From: JABCPE02 sp963517805
GTDB lineage: Bacteria > Bacteroidota > Bacteroidia > Flavobacteriales > Weeksellaceae
Length of the DNA stretch: 5,027 nucleotides
Assembly: GCA_963517805.1 (NCBI GenBank)
Contig: CAUQHD010000113.1
Coordinates: forward strand, 1-5,027
Reading direction: 5' to 3'
This document shows, in pieces, positions 1-5,027 of the stretch. The notes beneath the pieces were generated by a model. The model did not search any database and was not told the DNA's origin. It was given only the letters and a program-made list of their open reading frames with translations. The position numbers and the translations under genes were made by a program. Each line of letters starts with the position of its first letter. Positions within the stretch are counted from its first letter, which is position 1.

Positions 1-250
1 AATTCTTTTTAAAAGTTGAAATATTTTTAATAAAAAAACAATTTCATTAAACAAAACATAAAATCTGCTTTTATTTTGTATTCAAAAAAGTTTTTTACCG
101 ATAAAAAATCAATGATTTTTAGCCTGAAAAACATTAAAATTGAATTAGATTTGATGAAAGTTGATTAAAAACTAATCATATTCGGCTTGTCCGCAGTAGA
201 TTTTTTATCCTTTTAAATTTTGAGGAATAGAAAAATAACAACCTTAGGAT
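1..250. other. AT-rich intergenic region, no convincing gene
   Basis: No reading frame of useful length is open on either strand; stops recur in all six frames. The stretch is very AT-rich and carries small inverted repeats. One at 51-79 has 11 pairs with a 2-nt bulge. One at 104-120 pairs AAAAATCA with TGATTTTT around a single base. One at 162-178 pairs TGATTA with TAATCA across 5 nt. Such repeats arise easily in AT-rich DNA, and none has the GC-rich stem of a strong terminator. The region lies downstream of the terminator that closes the leftward unit, so it is probably spacer in front of, or behind, a gene outside the window. Confidence 0.6.
52..89 (-). promoter_or_regulatory. Weak candidate promoter for a gene off the left edge
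   Basis: On the minus strand, TATGTTTTG (60 to 52) resembles the Bacteroidota -7 element TAnnTTTG with one extra T. A TTTTTTG (89 to 83) lies 22 nt upstream and could supply the -33 TTG, though that spacing is at the long end. In DNA this AT-rich such matches occur by chance, and no downstream gene is visible to support it. Confidence 0.15.
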
Positions 251-251
251 A

Positions 252-287
252 GAAAAAAAAGAAAACCACCTCTGTTGAGGTGGTTTT
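252..287 (-). terminator. Intrinsic terminator of the proS-esterase unit
   Basis: A perfect 11-bp stem (AAAACCACCTC paired with GAGGTGGTTTT, 262-272 with 277-287) closes a 4-nt loop at 273-276. Read on the minus strand, the stem is followed at once by a T-rich run (the A-tract at 252-260 on the plus strand). It begins 6 nt after the esterase stop codon, where a terminator for the leftward unit should be. Read on the plus strand, only four Ts within the stem are followed by GCTTATT, so it should work much less well in that direction. Confidence 0.93.
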
Positions 288-293
288 GCTTAT

Positions 294-1112
294 TCATTGT
301 TTTAGTAATCCCTTATATACGCCTTCCAGCCATACTTTATCGTGGCTGTTTATATTTAATCTTTCATATTTCCAAATGAAATTATGCTTCTTTTGAGCTT
401 TTATCCAAGAATTTATCTTCTTTAGTGATAAATTGAATTGTTCTTCATAAGAATCTCCATAGCCGCTGTAGATATGGAATACTTTTTCTCTATCAAATAC
501 AGACTTTTTTACAAAATCCTTTATCCTATCTATCATTTGTTCTTTATCGTAACTAAAATTGGGACTTAATAAGATATTATAATCAAAGAAATCTTTTTCC
601 TTCGTATTAAAATACATTAAAAATGTAGCCCCGAGAGAATGCCCAAGCCCCCATCTCTTTTTATTTACCCTAAAATTATTCTTTATATAACTTTCTACTT
701 CATTTTTTATATGAAATACTAATTTGTCCGCTCCTCCTATTGGAGGATTATACACTTTCAGAGTTTCAGGATGGTTGTTCTTTGGTAAAAATTCAAACCA
801 TCTATCTTCTGTTGCTATTCCGACAATAATCATAGGCTCCATATAATTCATAGAAAGCAGTTCTATGTTTCCTTTTACATAGTTAAATATTCTAAAATTC
901 TGAGCATCCAATAGATATAAGACGCTGAATTTTTTCTCGGGATGCCAGAAGTATTCATCTGGGAAAAATACTTGCAACTCCCTCTTCTTGCCGAATATTT
1001 CAGATTCTATAAAAATTGTTTTGGTTTCAGCGTAGTATTTATCTTCATCCAAATTCTGAGAAAATAGATAAGAATAACTAATCAAACAAATAAAAAGAAA
1101 ATGCGATTTCAT
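294..1112 (-). CDS. Secreted alpha/beta-hydrolase, putative esterase family (Fes/YbbA-like)
   Basis: This 272-residue protein starts with a Sec signal peptide: Lys2, a hydrophobic run over residues 4-17, and a likely cut after Ser18 (LFS|QN). The mature enzyme should be periplasmic or exported. The body matches the putative esterase family (PF00756, COG2819). A VLYLLDA strand lies at about residues 64-70, and TEDRWFEFLP at 101-110 corresponds to the family's conserved DR..(D/F)..P segment. IGGADK lies at 125-130, and the nucleophile elbow GHSLG is at 157-161 with Ser159 as the likely nucleophile. Asp220 or Glu223/224 is the likely acid and His257, in NSHDKVW, the likely base, so the triad looks intact. 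Relatives hydrolyse esters of siderophores, acyl groups or sugars; the substrate here cannot be told, since no iron or polysaccharide genes are nearby. The start lies 6 nt after the proS stop, so it is probably translated from the proS transcript. Its base composition is much lower in GC than proS. Confidence 0.88.
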   Translation of the reverse strand: MKSHFLFICLISYSYLFSQNLDEDKYYAETKTIFIESEIFGKKRELQVFFPDEYFWHPEKKFSVLYLLDAQNFRIFNYVKGNIELLSMNYMEPMIIVGIATEDRWFEFLPKNNHPETLKVYNPPIGGADKLVFHIKNEVESYIKNNFRVNKKRWGLGHSLGATFLMYFNTKEKDFFDYNILLSPNFSYDKEQMIDRIKDFVKKSVFDREKVFHIYSGYGDSYEEQFNLSLKKINSWIKAQKKHNFIWKYERLNINSHDKVWLEGVYKGLLKQ

Positions 1113-1118
1113 ATACTT

Positions 1119-2594
1119 TTAATACGCCTTAGCGAAAAGAACTCTGCGTTTAGAAGGTTTCCCTGAAATAAGGGATACACCGTCTTCCTCCACAGCATCC
1201 AGTGGAATACATCGTATGGTGGCTTTGGTTTCCTCCTTGATGCGTTCCTCTTCTTCCTCCGTTCCATCCCAGTGAGCTGCGATGAAACCGCCTTTTTCCT
1301 CCAAAACTTTTTTGAACTCCTCGTAAGTGTCCACTTTTGTAATGTTTTCGTTTCGGAAGTTAAGCGCACGCTGGTAGATGTCTTCCTGAATTTTCGTAAG
1401 AAGCTGGTGAATGTAATTCTCCACCCCCGCTATCGGCTGGGTCTCTTTGCTCAGCGTATCTCGTCTCGCGATTTCCACCATGCCGTTTTCTAAATCCTTC
1501 GGCCCTATGGCTACTCTCACCGGCACCCCTTTCAGCTCGTATTCTGCGAATTTCCAACCTGGTTTGTGCGTAGCACGATTGTCATATTTTACAGAAATTC
1601 CCAGCGCTTTCAGTTTTTCACTAATTCCAAAAGCCACCTCATCGATTTGGGCTAATTGTTCTTCGCCTTTGAATATCGGCACGATGACAACTTGTATCGG
1701 CGCAAGTTTCGGAGGCAAAACCAATCCGAAATCATCTGAATGCGACATGATAAGCGCCCCCATCAATCGGGTTGATACTCCCCATGATGATGCCCAAGCG
1801 TATTCTATTTTGCCTTCGCTGTTTGTGAATTTCACATCGAATGCTTTTGCAAAGTTTTGACCTAAAAAGTGCGAAGTACCAGCCTGAAGCGCCTTTCCGT
1901 CCTGCATCATCGCTTCTATACAATAGGTTTCGTCTGCTCCTGCGAATCTCTCGCTTGGAGATTTCAGCCCGCGAACTACCGGCACTGCCATCATTTTTTC
2001 AGAGAAATCAGCATAAACTTCCATCATCTGTTTTGCTTCTGCTTCTGCTTCTTCCTTGGTAGCATGAGCCGTGTGTCCTTCCTGCCAAAGGAATTCCGAA
2101 GTACGAAGGAACGGACGCGTTCTCATCTCCCATCGAACCACATTCGCCCATTGGTTTATAAGTATCGGAAGGTCTCTATAAGACTGAATCCAGTTTCTAT
2201 AAGTATTCCAAATTATCGCCTCCGAAGTAGGGCGAACGATAAGCTCTTCCTCCAGCTTCGCTTCTGGATCTACGATAAGTTTTGATGGATTTTCTGGGTC
2301 TGTTTTCAAACGATAGTGCGTAACTACCGCACATTCTTTAGCAAATCCCTCTGCGTTTTTTTCTTCTGCTTCGAACAAACTTTTCGGAACGAAAATAGGG
2401 AAATAGGCGTTTTGGTGTCCTGTCTCCTTGAATCTTCTGTCCAGCTCATCTCTCATCTTCTCCCAAATGGCGTATCCATACGGCTTGATAACCATACAGC
2501 CGCGAACGCCTGAGTTCTCCGCTAGGTCTGCTCCTACGATAAGTTCGTTATACCATTTACTATAATCTTCTGCTCTTGAAGTTAATTTTGCCAT
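1119..2594 (-). CDS. proS: Prolyl-tRNA synthetase, archaeal/eukaryotic-like type
   Basis: This cytoplasmic class II enzyme activates proline with ATP and loads it onto tRNA-Pro. It has 491 residues, against about 570 for the E. coli type, and lacks the editing insertion between motifs 2 and 3, which marks it as the short archaeal-like form. Motif 1 lies around residues 30-55 (GVRGCMVIKPYG onward). The proline-pocket loop RPTSE is at 121-125 (Thr123, Glu125). Motif 2 spans about 154-177 (RWEMRTRPFLRTSEF, then QEGHTAH), and GTSHFLGQNF is at 239-248. Motif 3 (GVSTRLMGAL) is at 272-281 with Arg276 as the ATP-binding arginine. The anticodon-binding domain begins near 297 (LAPIQVVIVP). The C-terminal domain ends in the family's terminal Tyr491, but the usual zinc cysteines are missing: CxxC is replaced by Ser474 and Ser477, and the other pair by an acidic stretch around 443-450. 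The start is the ATG giving MAKLTSR, preceded only by AT-rich sequence with no Shine-Dalgarno. GC content of sampled stretches is mostly near 50%, above its neighbours. Confidence 0.97.
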   Translation of the reverse strand: MAKLTSRAEDYSKWYNELIVGADLAENSGVRGCMVIKPYGYAIWEKMRDELDRRFKETGHQNAYFPIFVPKSLFEAEEKNAEGFAKECAVVTHYRLKTDPENPSKLIVDPEAKLEEELIVRPTSEAIIWNTYRNWIQSYRDLPILINQWANVVRWEMRTRPFLRTSEFLWQEGHTAHATKEEAEAEAKQMMEVYADFSEKMMAVPVVRGLKSPSERFAGADETYCIEAMMQDGKALQAGTSHFLGQNFAKAFDVKFTNSEGKIEYAWASSWGVSTRLMGALIMSHSDDFGLVLPPKLAPIQVVIVPIFKGEEQLAQIDEVAFGISEKLKALGISVKYDNRATHKPGWKFAEYELKGVPVRVAIGPKDLENGMVEIARRDTLSKETQPIAGVENYIHQLLTKIQEDIYQRALNFRNENITKVDTYEEFKKVLEEKGGFIAAHWDGTEEEEERIKEETKATIRCIPLDAVEEDGVSLISGKPSKRRVLFAKAY

Positions 2595-2610
2595 AAATAT
2601 TGAAATATTT
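2595..2610. repeat. Small inverted repeat in the proS leader
   Basis: AAATATT and AATATTT pair across a 2-nt spacer directly upstream of the proS ATG. The stem is purely A/T and would be weak in RNA. It keeps the initiation region AT-rich, as is usual for starts lacking a Shine-Dalgarno, and is not clearly a regulatory element. Confidence 0.3.
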
Positions 2611-2660
2611 TTTTATTTTTACTGATAAAAATCATTATTCAGGATTACTCCAATATGATT

Positions 2661-2689
2661 TTTGGTATAATTATTGGTAATTATTCTGC
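2661..2689 (+). promoter_or_regulatory. Candidate promoter of the lipoprotein-barrel unit
   Basis: TTTG at 2661-2664 fits the Bacteroidota -33 element. After 17 nt comes TATTCTGC at 2682-2689, an imperfect match to the -7 element TAnnTTTG. Transcription would start near 2695, leaving a leader of roughly 25 nt before the ATG at 2721. This placement is one reason to prefer 2721 over the upstream in-frame ATG at 2655, which would lie before the promoter. The match is imperfect and the call rests on pattern only. Confidence 0.35.
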
Positions 2690-2696
2690 AAATATA
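2688..2696 (-). promoter_or_regulatory. Candidate -7 element of the proS promoter
   Basis: Read on the minus strand, TATATTTGC is an exact match to the Bacteroidota -7 consensus TAnnTTTGC recognised by the primary sigma factor. The -33 position holds only a poor match (ATGGTTT, about 2709-2715). Transcription would begin near 2681, giving proS a leader of about 85 nt. The element overlaps the end of the candidate rightward -7 box, so the two promoters would be back to back. Confidence 0.5.
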
Positions 2697-2720
2697 GTAA
2701 TTAACATTAAACCATTTGGT

Positions 2721-3704
2721 ATGAAAAATAATACATTTTCTGATAGAATAATCCCTTTCGTTTCCAAAACAGCCTTGGCTTTGGCAAGTGGATTATTTTT
2801 GGTTTCTTGTGGTATCCAGTCTGGATACACAGAAACAGATGGTATCTATTACGACCCTGCAACGGACAAAATAGAAAGAAAAATAGCGTGGCAGGAGCCT
2901 GACTACTATGATATGGAGGAAAGAGCTGGTTTTGAAGATAATAATCAAACAGGAATCATCGGACAAGCTCAAAAAAACCAACAACTCCAAAACCAAAAAT
3001 ACAGCAATAAAAACTGGGGCGGAGACAGCCAGAGAATCTCTTCCAGCTCCGACTGGGGAACCTACACAGGAACACAGTATAATTTCTACTATGACAATTA
3101 TTCTTCTTGGGGATATCCTTATTACAGCAGTTTTTATTCGCCGTATTATTTCGGGTATTATAATTCGTATTTCGGCTACCCTCGCTCTTCAGGATGGGGA
3201 TTAGGTTTCTCGTGGGGAATGAGTCCATGGAGTTACAATTATAACTATTATTACAATCCTTATTGGAATTATAACTATTGGGGATACAGCCCTTACTATT
3301 ATAATAATTACTATTATAATAATTACTACTATAATCCTTATTACTACAATCCGTATTATCGTGGTTATTATGATGATTATTACTATCCTCGTTATTACAA
3401 AACACCTGCGAAAACTTACAGAAGAAGCAGCGACCCAGATGAAATCTACAGAGGAAATGATAACTCCTATCGTGGTAGAACCTACACGCCTAACAATGGT
3501 GGATTTAATAGAAGCAACAACCAGATGAATAGACCGAATAATGGTTTTGATAGACCTTCCGACTGGGGTAATCATAACTCTGATATAGAGCGATACCAAC
3601 AGCAAAACAGCACGCCTCAAAGGAGCAGCTCTTCATCGAGTAATGGTGGAAACAACAACTCCAATAGTGGTAATGGTGGTTTTGGAAGAAGGTCTAACTG
3701 GTAA
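2721..3704 (+). CDS. Tyrosine-rich lipoprotein of unknown function
   Basis: I do not recognise a named family. From the ATG at 2721 the protein has 327 residues. A lipoprotein signal peptide occupies 1-29, with Arg9 and Lys16, a hydrophobic run from Thr17 to Val28, and a lipobox LVSC whose Cys30 would be lipidated. No acidic surface-export signal directly follows Cys30, so inner-leaflet or surface exposure is undecided. Residues 31-113 are polar and acidic (for example TDGIYYDP, DMEERAGFED). Residues 115-226 contain 45 tyrosines in 112 residues plus six tryptophans, in motifs such as NPYY, SPYY and YYYNN. Residues 227-327 are rich in Asn, Ser, Gly and Arg, with six serines at 302-307. An in-frame ATG at 2655 would add 22 residues (MIFGIIIGNYSA...) ahead of a normal signal peptide and overlap the promoter region, so I reject it. 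The FadL-like barrel gene follows after 22 nt with no terminator, suggesting a shared transcript and an envelope role. Low-complexity sequence means remote similarity would be hard to trust. Confidence 0.85.
   Translation: MKNNTFSDRIIPFVSKTALALASGLFLVSCGIQSGYTETDGIYYDPATDKIERKIAWQEPDYYDMEERAGFEDNNQTGIIGQAQKNQQLQNQKYSNKNWGGDSQRISSSSDWGTYTGTQYNFYYDNYSSWGYPYYSSFYSPYYFGYYNSYFGYPRSSGWGLGFSWGMSPWSYNYNYYYNPYWNYNYWGYSPYYYNNYYYNNYYYNPYYYNPYYRGYYDDYYYPRYYKTPAKTYRRSSDPDEIYRGNDNSYRGRTYTPNNGGFNRSNNQMNRPNNGFDRPSDWGNHNSDIERYQQQNSTPQRSSSSSSNGGNNNSNSGNGGFGRRSNW
3294..3353 (+). repeat. Four-copy 15-bp tandem repeat inside the Tyr-rich region
   Basis: Four consecutive 15-bp units encode YYYNN, YYYNN, YYYNP and YYYNP (residues 192-211). 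The first two units are identical at the DNA level (TACTATTATAATAAT). The third and fourth differ by synonymous TAC/TAT changes and by Pro codons (CCT, CCG) at the last position. The repeat keeps the reading frame, so gain or loss of a unit would change protein length without disrupting the gene. Confidence 0.85.
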
Positions 3705-3726
3705 AACTTTAAAATTATTGTAAAAA

Positions 3727-5027
3727 ATGACAAAGAAAATTTCAATATTAGCAGGTATTTCGGCGAGTGCATTGTTCTTTGCACAAGATGTTTCCATCAT
3801 TAGAAATACCTCTACAATTTATGACAATATATCTTCTTTAGGAACAGCAAGATATAACGCAATGGCGGGCTCTATGGGAGCATTGGGAGGAGATGCCTCT
3901 GTGCTAAATACCAACCCTGCTGGTCTGGGAGTATTCATCACAGATGATATAAGCGCCTCGCTTTCTATCAATTCTAATAAATCTACGGCTAGTTTGGCAG
4001 GAAAATCTACAAGCCAGAGCATCAGTAAAGTTAATTTAGGAAGTACTAATGGAGTTTTATCTTTCCAAACAAATGGACAAAATGCATGGAAGTTTATAAA
4101 TGTGGGAATTAATTATGTTTCTCAAAGTCTTAATGATAAATTACAATCCCCAGGGAATTCAAATATAACATCAGCTGTACATCAAGATGATGATATACTT
4201 AACCCTATTATAGATTATAACATATTTGAAGGGCATTTGTATGAAACCATTGGACATCGTTCTAAGCTGAACTTGGGTATTGGAGGAAATTATAATAATA
4301 AACTATACATAGGAGCTGCAGTGAATTTCTCTTCTGTGAATATAGAGCAGTATAATGAAGTTAAAGTTTCCTCATTAAATACAGGAAAAGCAAAATATTT
4401 CTCGAGACAAAATACTCCTTACATAGAGGATGCTGATGGGTTTTCGCTATCTCTTGGGGTAATAGGAAAATTGAGCAACACTGTTAGATTAGGGGCTTCT
4501 ATAGAGTCGCCTACTTGGTACAGCATAGACAGAGAGTACAATTTTTATTCAAAAAATGGATTGATTCTCTCTCAGAACAGCTACACAGAAAGCCGCACTT
4601 TCAGAACTCCAACTAAATTAACACTAAGTGGGGCTTTTATCCCTAATAAACATTTTGCCTTTAATGTGGATTACAGAGTGGATTTAGGCAAACCTAATTT
4701 CGGTGGCGGTGCAGCGGATGTTCAGCTGAATAACTTTTATGAATCTACCTACAAGGCTCAGCACGAAATAAGAATAGGAGGTGAATACAGAATAAATTCT
4801 TTCCGAATAAGAGGAGGATACGCCTTTACAACCAGCCCATTCAAAGACCATACAGAAAAAATGCTTGACAATAATGCGAATGTAGTAAGTGGAAAATTAT
4901 CCAACTATATTGTAGGGAAAACACAGGTGATTTCAGGGGGAATAGGATATGATTTCAAATTATTCTACATAGACGCTTCCTACCAGCACAGAACTCATGA
5001 ACATAGCAACCCATTCTATGCAGGAAG
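3727..5027 (+). CDS. FadL/OmpP1-like outer-membrane beta-barrel protein, 3' end outside window
   Basis: An ATG at 3727 opens a frame without stops for 433 codons to the window edge, so the C-terminus and final strands are missing. Residues 1-19 form a Sec signal peptide (MTKKISILAG..., cut at FFA|QD after Ala19). The mature N-terminus carries the hallmark of the flavobacterial OmpP1/FadL/TodX group, often labelled hemin receptor or outer-membrane transport protein. GTARYNAMAGSMGALGGDAS lies at 39-58, followed by the NPAGLG turn at 63-68. The rest shows alternating polar and hydrophobic strands with many aromatic and Gly residues, as in a barrel (for example KLNLGIGGNY, RIGGEYRI). Family members carry hydrophobic compounds across the outer membrane; the ligand here is not evident, and a heme role should not be assumed from the common label. 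It follows the Tyr-rich lipoprotein by 22 nt, an A-rich gap without a terminator or Shine-Dalgarno, so the pair is probably one operon. Confidence 0.87.
   Translation, partial: MTKKISILAGISASALFFAQDVSIIRNTSTIYDNISSLGTARYNAMAGSMGALGGDASVLNTNPAGLGVFITDDISASLSINSNKSTASLAGKSTSQSISKVNLGSTNGVLSFQTNGQNAWKFINVGINYVSQSLNDKLQSPGNSNITSAVHQDDDILNPIIDYNIFEGHLYETIGHRSKLNLGIGGNYNNKLYIGAAVNFSSVNIEQYNEVKVSSLNTGKAKYFSRQNTPYIEDADGFSLSLGVIGKLSNTVRLGASIESPTWYSIDREYNFYSKNGLILSQNSYTESRTFRTPTKLTLSGAFIPNKHFAFNVDYRVDLGKPNFGGGAADVQLNNFYESTYKAQHEIRIGGEYRINSFRIRGGYAFTTSPFKDHTEKMLDNNANVVSGKLSNYIVGKTQVISGGIGYDFKLFYIDASYQHRTHEHSNPFYAG

Noticed and set aside
84..96. A6-G-T6 palindrome as a possible terminator
   Set aside because: A stem of only A/T pairs with a one-base centre cannot form a usable RNA hairpin, and no gene ends nearby.
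165..212. Minus-strand peptide-like stretch KDKKSTADKPNMISF followed by a stop
   Set aside because: It looks like the tail of a coding sequence, but a stop lies directly upstream in frame and neighbouring frames are also closed, so a gene remnant cannot be supported.
1447..2285. Plus-strand frames of 137 and 138 codons opposite proS
   Set aside because: They lie wholly inside a confidently identified proS, overlap each other in different frames and resemble no protein family.
2595..2680. Possible T-box or other riboswitch in the proS leader
   Set aside because: The roughly 85-nt leader is almost all A/T, with no conserved T-box or specifier structure and no terminator hairpin; T-boxes are also not typical of Bacteroidota.
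2655..2720. Upstream in-frame ATG extending the lipoprotein by 22 residues
   Set aside because: It would place a second hydrophobic segment ahead of a normal lipoprotein signal peptide and overlaps the probable promoter. The ATG at 2721 gives a standard signal with Cys at position 30.
2956..3405. Minus-strand Asn/Ser-rich frame of 149 codons
   Set aside because: It is another shadow of the repetitive Tyr/Asn codons (AAT, TAT) in a different frame, with no signal peptide or recognisable domain.
3201..3620. Long minus-strand frame rich in Ile and Val opposite the Tyr-rich lipoprotein gene
   Set aside because: TAT and TAC codons read in the antisense direction give ATA and GTA, so a hydrophobic Ile/Val frame is a forced by-product of the Tyr-rich gene. 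It has no promoter or family resemblance.

Overview
The window is low-GC Gram-negative DNA that looks like Bacteroidota, most likely a flavobacterium of the Chryseobacterium/Riemerella kind (Weeksellaceae); the genus cannot be fixed from the sequence alone. Four things point this way. The prolyl-tRNA synthetase is the short archaeal/eukaryotic-like type common in this phylum. Shine-Dalgarno sequences are absent before the starts. A promoter element of the Bacteroidota form TAnnTTTGC is present. The outer-membrane proteins carry flavobacterial-style signal peptides ending in FAQ or FSQ.

The layout is two transcription units diverging from a 126-bp AT-rich gap at 2595-2720. Leftward on the minus strand lie proS (2594-1119) and then, after only 6 nt, a small secreted alpha/beta-hydrolase of the putative-esterase family (1112-294). 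That unit closes with a textbook intrinsic terminator at 252-287. Beyond it, 1-250 is AT-rich and apparently non-coding, with several short inverted repeats and at most a weak promoter for a gene off the left edge.

Rightward on the plus strand lie a strongly tyrosine-rich lipoprotein of unknown function (2721-3704) and, 22 nt later, a FadL/OmpP1-like outer-membrane beta-barrel that runs off the right edge (3727 to beyond 5027). The barrel is open across all 433 codons present. There is no terminator between these two genes, so they are probably co-transcribed and both act in the outer envelope.

The proS unit is housekeeping (charging of tRNA-Pro) with an exported hydrolase attached. The rightward unit is the less understood part. 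About 40% of residues in a 112-residue stretch of its lipoprotein are tyrosine, including a four-copy YYYNN/YYYNP tandem repeat, and its tail is rich in Asn, Ser, Gly and Arg. I see no mobile elements, CRISPR arrays, tRNA or rRNA genes.
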